The position numbers and the translations under genes are program-made. 64,000 bases of DNA from Molossus alvarezi (Eukaryota; Chordata; Mammalia; Chiroptera; Molossidae): positions 6,596,551 through 6,660,550 of the forward strand of contig CM073895.1 of assembly GCA_037176705.1 (NCBI GenBank), read 5' to 3'. Each line of letters starts with the position of its first letter. Within the stretch, counting starts at the first letter, position 1. The notes beneath the pieces were generated by a model. The model made no database searches and was not told the DNA's origin. It saw only the letters and a program-made list of their open reading frames with translations. Shown piece by piece: positions 11,501 through 21,099 of this stretch.

Positions 11501-12425
11501 TATTTAACACACCACGTGGAGAAAACAGAGCCCTTTCTGCCTGGCTCCCGAGCCTCTCGCATCTATTGAGGATGCGTAGGACCCATGGTCCAGACCTTAT
11601 GGGCCTCTGCCTGGCTGGACACAAGGTGATCAGAGAGGACACAAAGGGGACAGGGAGACACAGGACCCACTGCGGAGTGTGCCTGGCCTGGGTACGAGAC
11701 TCAGAGGCTGGGATCTGAGATCCAGATAGGGCCCTTGTCCAGCGTCTGCCGGGGCTTGGGCAACCTTCTCACATCCAAAGTCCCATTTGTTCCTCTTGCA
11801 AAAGGAGGGGGCCCCCTTTTCCCAGCAAAGGACACTGAGGTCCAAGGGTGACGGGGCTGGTCCAAGGCTATGTTGTGACAGATGGGCGCCAGCCTGTTTG
11901 TTCACTATGGCGGAGGCTTTGTGGGAGCAGCCAGGCAGACTGAAGGGCCGCCTCGGCCCATGGTGTCAAAGTCCCGGGACCAGTGGGGCATCTGTCCGCA
12001 CACAGCACCCACGTGCTCAATCCCCTCCCGGACAGACCGCCCACCGCCTTCTCCCCAGACCTCTGCAGGGAAGACTCTGTGCTGAGGAGGAAGACGTCCC
12101 AGTTCCACACGTCTGCCATCTGTCCCAGGGCCCGCAGGTGGCTGATCAAACCTCTGCCTGCTCTTCCCCACCGCACCGCGGCCACCGCACCTGCCCTGTC
12201 CAGGAGTCTCAGCTGTGCGCCGTTCCCGTCGGCCACCTGCCTGGCACAGGACCCAGTCCAGTGTCTTCCCTGGGGCTTTGCAGCCGCTGCTGGCCTGAAG
12301 CCGAGGACGAGAGCCGTCCTGGCGGCTGCTGGAGAACAGAGCCAGCACGGGACGGAGCTGAGAGACGAGGGCCTGTGCCCACTCCGGGCTGTCAGTTACA
12401 CACCCAGGTCCAGAGGCACCCCAGG
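8560..12425. other. Long GC-rich gene-free block
   Basis: No recognisable exon, RNA gene or interspersed repeat. Numerous frames of up to 274 aa (9317-10141, plus) overlap equally long ones in other phases, as expected in GC-rich DNA where stop codons are rare. A 10-bp tandem repeat is at 10087-10120. Isolated AATAAA at 11229 has no supporting exon. Confidence 0.45.
10087..10120 (+). repeat. Short tandem repeat, 10-bp unit
   Basis: Between three and four copies of GGGGACCTGG in tandem. Confidence 0.85.
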
Positions 12426-12429
12426 CCCA

Positions 12430-12535
12430 GTGCCCCCCGAGCTTCAAAGACACAGGAGCCAATAAATTCTATTTTTGCTGAAGCCAGTTGGAGCTGAGTT
12501 TCTATCACCTGCAGTGACGAGAGCCAGAGTGGTCC
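12430..12535 (+). mobile_element. MaLR LTR 3'-end fragment (MLT1-like)
   Basis: 'ggagccaataaattctattt', 'ttgctgaagccagttggagc' and 'tgagtttctatcacctgcag' follow the 3' end of MLT1-class LTRs, including the LTR's own AATAAA at 12461-12466. This accounts for what would otherwise look like a gene poly(A) signal. Confidence 0.6.
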
Positions 12536-12766
12536 ACGTAGGCAGGCCCCGCCCTCCCCACGTCCCCACACCCCGAAGGACTCCTCTCAGAGGCAAACGT
12601 TTTTCTGGGGATCCCAAGGGCCTTGACCACGCAGGGAAGCATGAAAGGACGGCGGTAGGGAGCAATAACCCCAGCCCAGAGTGAAAGATAATCGGACGGT
12701 GTGGTCACCTTGAGGGGAGCAATGACCTTTGGTCAGAGGACACAACCAGTCCATGAGGACTTTGGA
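12536..12766. other. Unique spacer between two LTR pieces
   Basis: No gene or repeat recognised. A gene-length frame is absent. Confidence 0.4.
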
Positions 12767-13570
12767 GTATGTTGAACAATATCCCCCCAAATTCACGGCC
12801 ACCCCGGAGCTCAGAATGCAAGCTCGTGTAATTAGTTAAGGATCTTCAGAAGAGATCATCCTGGATTTAGGGTGAGTCCTAATCTATAACTGGTGACTGT
12901 ATAAGAGGAGAGGACGCACAGAGAGGCATACAGAGGAGAAGACTGTGAAGACAGAGGCAGAGATGTGATGCTGCCACAGCCAAGAATCACCTGGAGCCGT
13001 ACCTGGAGCTGTACCTGGAGCCCCACCTGGAGCTGCACCTGGAACCGCACCTGGAGCCGCATCTGGACCCCCACCTGGAGCTGCATTTGGAGCCGCATCT
13101 GGAGCCCCACCTGGAGCCGCACCTGGAGCTGCATCTGGAGTTGCACCTGGAGCTGCACCTGGTGCTGCATCTGGAGCCGCATCTGGACCCCCACCTGGAG
13201 CTGCATTTGGAGCCGCATCTGGAGCCCCACCTGGAGCCGCACCTGGAGCTGCATCTGGAGTTGCACCTGGAGCTGCACCTGGTGCTGCATCTGGAGCCGC
13301 TTCTGGACCCCCACCTGGAGCCCCACCTGGAGCCCCATCTGGAGCTGCACCTGGAGCCGCACCTGGAGCCCCACCTGGAGCCGCACCTGGAGCCCTACCC
13401 CCACAAGCCAGGACAGGCCAGGGCAGATTCTCCCCTAGAGCTTCAGAGTGCCGCGGCCCTGCCAACGCCTTGAATTCAGACTTGACGGCCCCAGACTGTG
13501 AAAGAATACACTTCTGTTGTTTTAAGCCCCAGTTTATGGTACTTCGTCGTGGCAGCTCCAGGAAACAAAT
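12767..13570 (+). mobile_element. MaLR LTR (MLT1-like) containing a minisatellite
   Basis: Left part: 'tatgttgaacaatatccccc', 'gatcatcctggatttagggt', 'gacagaggcagagatgtgat'. Right part: 'gattctcccctagagcttca', 'gccctgccaacgccttgaat', 'ttctgttgttttaagcccca', 'ctccaggaaacaaat'. These are the two halves of an MLT1 LTR in order. They are split by about 410 bp of a 12-bp tandem repeat where the consensus has only a few dozen bases. Confidence 0.85.
12989..13398 (+). repeat. 12-bp minisatellite with 120-bp higher-order unit
   Basis: About 34 copies of a CTGGAGCCGCAC-type unit. The blocks 13081-13200 and 13201-13320 are identical except at 13301 (a in the first, t in the second), so ten-unit blocks have duplicated recently. 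Because 12 is a multiple of three and the unit lacks stops in all six frames, long spurious frames cross it: His-Leu-Glu-Pro and Thr-Trp-Ser-Arg on plus, Ala/Pro/Gly on minus. Confidence 0.97.
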
Positions 13571-13574
13571 AAAG

Positions 13575-15208
13575 GCCTCGAAGGAAGGGAGCCAGGGGAA
13601 TGAATACCCTGTGCTCGGCCTCTGCCCTCCTTCTAGCCCGCGTGGGGCTCCCCAACCAGAAGGTGGAAGGCAACGGAGTTCCCTGCGGCCCACACTGAGC
13701 CCCCTCCAAGGCAGGGAGCAAGAACAGATAGAGCCGGGGAATGAAGGGGCAAGTGGAAGACACGAAATCATAGTTGTCATCATGGTGACATCCCACCCAG
13801 GTCTCAAAGGGAGAGCTGAGGCTCTTCTGTCCCCGGGAATGTAAAACCAACCCTTGGAGACCCTGCTGGACCCCAGCCTGCACCCAGTTTCTGTGCCGAC
13901 GATAATGATGATCACCTTGGCATCCGTTTGTATATACTCTATGCCCGTTACTCCGTGGGCATCTACGTGCTTTTCCTCCCACGCCCTCAGGCCCTCCGTC
14001 CCAGACCATCACGGTACAACATCAGAAAAGGGGGTCTCCCTCTGCAGGAGGGTGTCCAGGAGAATGGAGCTAGGGCCTACCTGGGGAGGGTCGTTCTCCA
14101 TTTTCTCCCAGGCCACACAATGAAGGGTGGAAGACGGTCAAGAGGGGAGCTCCCTGGGGTTTTTAAGGAAGGTCCGAATAAAGGTGCTGGAGGATTAGTG
14201 CCGTACTTCGTAACGGCCCCCAGTAAGCACTGCCATGGCCCGCCGCGACGAGGCAGGCCTCCCCACCTGAGAACACCCACTCAGGACCAATGGCATCCAG
14301 GGACCTTATCATAGGACTCGAAGTTGCAAGGGACAGAATTCCAAAGTGGGTGAAGCTGAACAGGGATCTGGTGGCCTGCGTGTCAGAGGTTCAGGATGGG
14401 GTCGGCCGGGGGACCAGGAGGCCCCTGGGAGCCCTCGCAGTTTCAGGTCTGGTTTCCTGCTGGGGCTCCCTCCCCAGGCAGGTCCTCACCCCGCCGTGGC
14501 CAGATGGCCGCCAGCCGCTCCAGGCTTCTGTTCATCCTCAGCCACCTCAGCGGAAAGAGTGACTCTCTCTTCCCGCGTTTCAGCAGAAGTCCCAGAATGA
14601 AGCCTTGTTGACTGCAGGCCACCCGCCCTGCGGCCAGGGAGACGCACTGTTCTGACGGGGACAGGGGGCTGGGGGCAGTCCCCCCAAACGTGTGGAGGGA
14701 ACAGGAGCAGGGAGGGGAGGCTCCCAGAGGAAGGTCCGAGCTGCCACCAGGAAAAGGGGGAGACAGGCCAGACCGGGCAGGCGGACCTGCCACATGACGG
14801 CTTAGAACAGCACGATTTATTACCGTCCAGCTGTGGAGCCCGGAAGTCCCACGCCACCCAGTCGGGCCGCGTTCCTTCCGGAGGCTTTGGGGAAGAATCC
14901 TTGCCTTGCCTTTTCCCGCTTCTACAGGCCACCTGCATCCCGTGGCTCAGGGCCCCTTCCTTCATCCCCCCCTCGCTCTCTTTCTCTCCCTCTCTCTGCT
15001 CAGGCGGCCATGCGAACTCACCACTGCTGGAAGACCTGAACCACAGACATGAATTGTTCACGGTTCTGATTCAATTGTCTACTAAAAACCCTCCTGGCTT
15101 GTCGCACCGGCCGCCTTCTCACTGTCCTCACGCGGCCTTTTCTCTGTGCGTGCACGGGGGCCGGAAGGGGAGCGGGGAGCGGAGACAGCCCTGTGTAACC
15201 TCTCTAAT
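13575..15208. other. Gene-free unique sequence
   Basis: GC-rich with overlapping frames of up to 191 aa and no recognisable domain. A CT-rich tract is near 14965-15000. No repeat recognised. Confidence 0.4.
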
Positions 15209-15222
15209 ATCTCTTCTTGTAA

Positions 15223-15663
15223 TGGATAACAAAGCTGTGGTACATGTACACAATGGAGTACTATGCAGCGGTAAGAAAGAAAGATCTCTTATCCTTTGAG
15301 ACGACATGGAGGGACCTGGAAAGTATTATCCTAAGTGAAATAAGCCAAGCAGAGAAAGACAAATACCACATGATCTCACTTATATACGGAATATAATGAA
15401 CATAATAGTCTGAGGAATACAGTAGACCCAGAGACATGGAAGTAGGGCACAGACTGACATCCCTCAGAAGAGGGGGTGGGGGTGGGTGGGAAGAGATAAA
15501 CCACAGAACTTATATGCGTGTATGCATGACCAATGGACATGGACAACTAAGCCGGGGATGGGGTGGGGGTGGGGTGGGGAGGGGGTACCAATGGGGTAAA
15601 AAAGGTAAAATATCTGTAACAAAAAAATAAATAAATAATTTAAAATATATATATATATCTCTC
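15223..15663 (+). mobile_element. L1 LINE 3' end, 5'-truncated
   Basis: Starts inside the end of L1 ORF2 ('tacatgtacacaatggagta', 'agtgaaataagccaagcaga', 'accacatgatctcactta') and runs through a G-rich 3' UTR to an A-rich/(TA) tail. TCTCTTCTTGTAA is repeated at 15210-15222 and 15664-15676, a 13-base target duplication that supports one truncated retrotransposition event. It carries only the last part of ORF2, so it cannot move itself. Confidence 0.88.
15554..15586 (+). other. G-quadruplex-capable tract in L1 3' UTR
   Basis: Five or more runs of four or five G within about 33 bases, separated by single T or A/T loops. A G-rich polypurine tract is a known feature of mammalian L1 3' UTRs. Confidence 0.8.
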
Positions 15664-15676
15664 TCTCTTCTTGTAA

Positions 15677-16050
15677 CAACACTAATCCTACTAGATCAGG
15701 GCCCCACGCTTGTAACCTCTAAATTGGGTTCCTGTACCCAGTTCCGCTGTGGGGGTGGGGTTCTCCCCTACAATGCTGAGACAGCAGCAGAGTGTCTGAG
15801 ATTTTTGACATGATCTCCCGGAGATAGAATCGGATTCCACAGGTTAGGGCTCGGTCCTACAAGACTGCTCCCGCCCCCCATGCCCCCTCCCCCGGCATTT
15901 ATACGCACACGTCAGATGCCAGTTACAAGCCGAGGTTGCCACCTGTACCTCTGCCCAACAGGCTACAAGCCAGAGGTTCCCACAACCCCCTCCTTGGGTT
16001 CGATCAGATTGCTAGAGCCGTTCACAGAACTCAGAGAAACATGTTACTTA
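15677..16050. other. Gene-free unique sequence
   Basis: No gene or repeat recognised. A repeated 'acaagcc...aggtt' (15924-15936 and 15964-15979) hints at a small local duplication. Confidence 0.35.
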
Positions 16051-16065
16051 CTAGATCGCTGGTTT

Positions 16066-16279
16066 TAGTTGTTTGTTTTTCTTATTGATTTTTAGAGAGA
16101 GGGGAAGGGAGAGGGAGAGAGAGAGAAACATCAATGAGAGAGAACATCGTTTGGCTGCCTCCTGCTTGCCCCTCCCTGGGGATCGGGCCCACAACCTGGG
16201 CATGTGCCCTGACCAGAATCGAACCGGTGACCTCTTGGTGCATGGGTCGACGCTCAACCACTGAGCCACGCCGGCCAGG
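16066..16279 (-). mobile_element. VES SINE (group C)
   Basis: Reversed VES copy of the subtype whose head reads 'ttgagcgtcgacccatgcac' on the minus strand. Flanks AGATCGCTGGTTT (16053-16065) and AGGTCACTGGTTT (16281-16293) are an eroded target duplication with two mismatches, so the insertion is older than the group A copies. Confidence 0.93.
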
Positions 16280-16294
16280 CAGGTCACTGGTTTA

Positions 16295-16895
16295 TTATAA
16301 GAGGCTAGAGCTCAGGAACAGCCCGACGGAAGAGGCACACGGGGCCAGGCACGGGGAGGGGTGCTGAGCTTCCGTGCCCTCTCCAGACCTCCAGCCCCTG
16401 CATCTCCGAGGGTCTCCCCAACCTGGGAGCTCTCCAGACCCCTCCGCACAGGTTTCTATGGACGCTTCGTGACACAGGCACAACTGCTCAAATCACTGGC
16501 CATTGTGATCAATCAGTCTCCAGCCCCTCTCCAGGCCTGGAAGTCAGGGGTGGCCCTGACCCTCTTAACCCTCTGATCACCTGGCTGGTTCCCTGGGCAA
16601 CCAGCCCCCCTCTTCAAGCACTCTTCAAAAGTCACCTCATTAAACATAACAAAAGACCCCTTTTCATCTCGCTGAGGAAATTCCCAGGTCTGGGAGTGGG
16701 GAGTTGAGAAGGAAGACCAAATACACCTTCTGAGACCAGCACCACACCTCATGCAACCTTCTTCCCTTCCTCAGAGCCTCCGGCTCCAAATTTAGCCAAA
16801 CTGGGTGGGGGGTGGGGGTTCCACAGGCTTCAGCATATGGGTTTGGGAGGGCTGGGTTCATTTCCCAACATATGGGTTAAGTTCCCAACTCTCTT
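16295..16895. other. Gene-free unique sequence
   Basis: No exon or repeat identified. Confidence 0.35.
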
Positions 16896-16899
16896 CCGG

Positions 16900-17090
16900 A
16901 CCCTCCTGCCTCTCTCGTCAAGACCCTGTGATGGCATTGGGCCCACCTGGATAATCCAGGATCCCCCCCCACCTCAAGGTTCTTAACTTAGTCCCGCCTT
17001 TGCCGGCCACGCAAGGTAAGGCGGTCACAGGTTCTGGGGATCAGGACGTGGCCACCTTTGCACAGCCATTGTTCTGTCTAGCACACCCCC
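16900..17090 (-). mobile_element. MaLR LTR fragment (MLT1-like)
   Basis: 'attgggcccacctggataat', 'ccaggatcc', 'aaggttcttaacttagtccc', 'gttctggggatcaggacgtg' give the reversed 5' half of MLT1. Confidence 0.75.
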
Positions 17091-17094
17091 TACG

Positions 17095-19790
17095 GGTTTG
17101 CTGGGTGTCCACCTAACGCACTAACATTCAAGACCAGCTCTTCCTAGTGGCAAAGTGTGAACCTGGAGCCTGCCTCGAAGGCCCATCTTGCCTGCGAGAG
17201 CCTGCAGGGAGGCTGCTGCCCCTGACCTTTGACCTATGCAAACAGGGCCCACACTCAGTCCAGGGGCAGATAGAGAGTCTTCTCCAAAAAGCCCCAGGGA
17301 GAGGGGCGGTAGGAACAGAGGCCCGATGGCTGTGTCGGGGTGTGGCCCTGTCCTCGCTCTCCAGGAAGTCACAGGAAGGTAACACCAGGGAGAAGGACCA
17401 GCTGAAAAGAGGAAAAGAATTCAGCCGCTTCTCCGCTTCTGCAATCCACCTATGTGGACCCTTGGGGCAGTATTCCGGACACAGTAACGAGCATCTAGGT
17501 TTGTTTTTTTTTTAAGGGAAAAGATTTACGAGATGAGAGGGGTGGATTGCGACAGTCACCCTCCCCTGGGTTGGCACCTGTGGGCTGCCCGCACATGCAG
17601 TGGAGCCTGGCAGCCTCCCCTGGCCTGCCGAGCCCTGTGTTGGATGTATGTCGACAAGGCCCTGGGCCCTGCTGAGGATGTCCTGGGGTGGTCTCAGCAG
17701 CGCCCGGGGAGAAGGAAGGGACAGTGCCACCCAAGAGAGGGTCCCGCGGGGGTGGGGCTGAGGCACGGCAATGGCCATCCTCGGTGAAAGCCCAGGGCCT
17801 CCCTGAGTCCTGCCAATCTGGCCTCCAGCGCCCTGGGGCCTCACACAAGCTCAGTCACCAGCTTGGGTAGGACTCCGGCTGTCTCTTTCCTTCAGGGGGC
17901 ACAGGTCCTGTGGGGCTGGCGGTGTCTCCCGTCCCTGCAGACTGGTCCCTAAGGATGGATTCCAGAGCCCGGTCCTCTCTCCAGGTCTCAGTGACCCAGC
18001 CCCCGGAGAGATTTAAAATGACCCTCCAGCAGAGTGGGTGAGGCTGAGCGGTGGCCCTTGCTGGGGTGTGCAAGCCCGGGCAACGTGGTGGCTGCTCGGT
18101 TGGCACGGGGCCCCTGGCCAAGGCCAGCCAGCCACACCCTTGGACAAGCCAGGTTTTTCCTGAGTGGAATGTACCAGGTCTTTCCTGAGTGGAAGCAGGG
18201 TTCAAATCCCATGTGCTCTGCAGGACTGAGGAACCCGGCAGGTCATCCGGGTCCCATAGAAAAGGTGGGGAGCTCTGGCCACCAGCCGGGGAGGTTATGG
18301 GAGAGGAGGCTGAGACACTTCCAGGCTGCTTCTCCACCCTCCTGAGTCACACGGGAACTGGGCAGGTGGCCGGGGGAGGTCTGGGGACTTTGCACAGCCT
18401 CTGCTAGGATCACAGTGGGGACAGGAGGAGAGGGGCCTGGAGCCAGCGAGGGAAAGCGGGACAGAGGCTGGGAGGAGGGCACAGCTGCAGCTCAGCCCAG
18501 ACGGCACTTCCTCTCTCCCACCCCACCTCCTTTCCAGGGACAGCCCGTGGAAGACCTCATTCTCTGGACACACTGGTGGGCCCCGCCCACAAGGCCGGGG
18601 GCGGGGGGAGGGTGGCTCCACATCCCAGCTGACCCCAGAGCAGCCCATGCCTGGACTCCGATCCCTCTTCCCCTCTCCTGCCCTGGGACCTGCTCTTCAT
18701 TCCATCCCCAACATCCAGCACCAAGCCAGGCATACAGCTGGTGTTCGATAAGTGCAATTTCCTTTAGCATCATGACGCAAGAGGCCATCTAGTCCCTGCT
18801 TTGCCCCTGGAGGGTCACTCACAAATGAGGAACTAAATACCAACAGGAGCTGGCTGGCATGCCCTTGGAAAAGGTGGCTGAGAACCAGCTAGCGCCACAT
18901 GCACTGAGGGGAGGGGTCCCCACCCCACCCTCCCCCAGGCAGAGGCTGAGGTAGACCTGCCTGTGCCAGCAGCCTGAGGCCACCCTCAAACCCCGGTCCC
19001 CGGGAGCACCCACTGCCCCGCCGATTTGCAAGCTGCCTTTGGGCACCAAGCTTGTTTGCTGTTCACTGTCCCGGGCAAGCAGAACCATGTTTTGCCAGCT
19101 GCCAGGCTGGCAGCTCAGCCCATCCTGCAGCTGGAGGCCCAAGTGGGGAGCCCAGAGAAGCCCTCTGAAGTCCCGTCTTGGCTGACAGCCCGCCCCGCTG
19201 GCCTCCCACCAGGGAATCCCACTGCCTCTCGTGTGGACAAACACCCCCAGAGCTCGGGAAAGAGCGCCCATCTTCCCAGGGATCATGCAGGCTCTGCTGG
19301 AAGCCACTGCACGCAGATGCTGGGGGCTGGGACCACTCTGCAAACCGACAGGGGCTTTGGGGTGCAGAAGGGGCTCCAGGAGAGCTCGGGTGCCGAACCC
19401 AGACCGAGTCCTGGCTGCTCAGCCTCCTGTCACCCAGGCAGGGCTGAGGAGGACCTGGGGTGGGGGGAGCTTAGTGCCAGCTGCTCCCCTGCACTAGGGA
19501 CTAGAGGTCGGATAGCTGGGATTAGTCAGAGATTCCGAGTTGGGTCCTTGGCCAGCCCAACCATGGGGACCTTCTCCAAGTGGAAACCTCGGCCCGGGCT
19601 TGAACAGAGGTTGGCTTAGGAGCTGGAACCAGCCTGGTCCACATGGCTGGAGACATCGGTGGCCAGGCCATGCCAGCCTCTGGGCTCTGCAGGGAGGAGT
19701 CCGGCTTTGATGTCTCTGGCCCCTGAGGAGAGGGGTGAGCCAGGTGACTCAGGAGGGGTTTTCACACCAACAGCTGAGCCTCCAGTTCAG
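17095..19790. other. GC-rich gene-free block
   Basis: No recognisable exon. A short L2/MIR-like 3' end ('ccaagccaggcatacagctg', 18720-18760) is present. Frames of up to 197 aa overlap in several phases and carry no domain. A short direct repeat 'ttttcctgagtggaa/tctttcctgagtggaa' is at 18153-18195. Confidence 0.4.
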
Positions 19791-19794
19791 CCAA

Positions 19795-19890
19795 CCAGCA
19801 AGTACCCCTGAAGCTCGCTCTGTGCCAAGCCCCGGGGTGGGTGCTGGATGCGGAGATGAATCTCGGTCCATACCCTAGCGGAATTCCGGG
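19795..19890 (-). mobile_element. L2-like fragment
   Basis: 'ctctgtgccaagccccgggg', 'tgggtgctggatgcggagat' and 'gaatctcggtccataccct' follow the reversed L2 3' end. Confidence 0.4.
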
Positions 19891-19894
19891 GCAG

Positions 19895-20757
19895 ACCACT
19901 CACATCGCCAACCGGACTGTCTGTCTGCACGGATGCCTGGGAGCCCGGAGCAGCGGCCTGGGAGCCACCTGGGACGTGCTCCCGGGCTGGGCCTGCAGGA
20001 TGGGGAGCGAGCTGGGGCTGACTGGGCCAGCAGGAAGGGGTGAGGATGCAGGAGGGAGGGTTCTGAGGAGGGGGTGTCTTTTGTTCAGCAGTCCTTTCCC
20101 AGCACCCCCAGTGTGCCAGGCCCTGGGAGGCATGAGCAAGTGTGCCAGCCCCGCAGCCAGGGGAAGTGACTCGCCTCGGAGGCTCCTGCAGGCTGCATCC
20201 CTGGAGAGCACACAGGAAAGACTTTGCAAGTTTTACGGCCACTGAAGTCAGCTCGGGCCTGGGGAGGGCGCGGGCCAAGCCGGCCGGTTCTAATTAGGGG
20301 ATTGGGCTCCTCGCAGTGGCCCTCAGGGCCGGGGCGACGCCAGGTTTGCAGAACGACCGGCACTGTTTTGCACAGTGTCTCCCAGCAACGGGGCCATTCT
20401 GATGGGGGGGCACCCTGGAATGAGTGAGAGCCACAGCCAGCCTGGCTGAATGGCCTGCGAGTAGCTAGGCCTGCCCAGCCGGGGCTGGAGCTGGGTCACC
20501 CATTCTCGCCCCTTCAAGGGGCTGCCCCCCTACCAAGCTGACCTCAGCCCCGGGCAGTGCTGCCAGGAAACCCAAAAGAGTTAGGGCAGGGCCTGGTTCT
20601 GGGTTTCGCCTCACTGCCTTGGGTTGCCCTGGGTGAGCATTCTACCACCGTGCTTGGCACACACACATAGTAGGTGGTAGAACAAAATGAAGGACAAATA
20701 ACTGGAACCAGTATCTAGACAAAGCCTGGCATACAGTAGGTGCTCAAAAAAAACACA

Positions 20758-20760
<3 letters not shown>
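19895..20760. other. Gene-free unique sequence
   Basis: GC-rich with no exon recognised. Short L2/MIR-like 'ctgcc/ggcatacagtaggtgctca' traces occur near 20095-20140 and 20725-20750. Confidence 0.4.

Positions 20761-20762
<2 letters not shown>

Positions 20763-20802
<40 letters not shown>
20763..20802 (+). repeat. (TA)n microsatellite, left part
   Basis: About 20 TA units directly before the SINE head. With 21068-21095 it probably represents one tract split by the insertion, the TA repeat acting as target duplication. Confidence 0.95.
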
Positions 20803-20803
<1 letters not shown>

Positions 20804-21056
20804 CCCTGGCCAGTGTAGCCCAGTGGTTAGAGTGTTGGCCCTCAAACTGAAAGGTCACGAGTTCGATTCCCAGTCAAGGGCACACACCTAGGTTGCAGGT
20901 TCAATTCCCAGCTCGGTCACGGCTCGTGTGGGAGACAACCAATCAATGTGTCTTTCTCACATGGATGTTTCCCTCTCTCTCTCTCTGTCCCTCCTTCCGT
21001 TCCACTCTGTCTAAAAATCAATGGAAAAATATCCTCGGGTAAGGATTAACAACAAC

Positions 21057-21067
<11 letters not shown>
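20803..21067 (+). mobile_element. VES SINE (group B) inside a (TA)n tract
   Basis: Full VES head, body and CT stretch, ending in '...cctcgggtaaggattaac' and an (AAC)n tail. B box GTTCGATTCC is intact at about 20861. The head contains a small duplication of 'ggttcaattccc', giving a second B-box-like motif at about 20899. Confidence 0.93.

Positions 21068-21095
<28 letters not shown>
21068..21095 (+). repeat. (TA)n microsatellite, right part
   Basis: About 14 AT units directly after the SINE tail. Confidence 0.95.
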
Positions 21096-21099
21096 GGAC

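Noticed and set aside
11787..12497. 236-aa plus frame ending near AATAAA at 12461
   Set aside because: The hexamer belongs to an MLT1 LTR 3' end; the frame has no domain and a 185-aa minus-strand frame overlaps it.
12965..13473. Plus-strand frames of 128-157 aa with His-Leu-Glu-Pro or Thr-Trp-Ser repeats
   Set aside because: Same minisatellite in other phases; no coding evidence.
13510..13575. AATAAA at 13567 as a gene poly(A) signal
   Set aside because: It lies at the very end of the MLT1 LTR, where such sequence is expected.
12884..13915. 343-aa minus-strand frame rich in Ala, Pro and Gly
   Set aside because: It is the antisense reading of a 12-bp minisatellite that is open in all six frames; flanks are MLT1 LTR sequence.
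16066..16279. tRNA gene candidates at SINE heads throughout the window
   Set aside because: A and B boxes are present, but they are parts of VES SINEs with body and tail, and none folds into an intact tRNA sequence.
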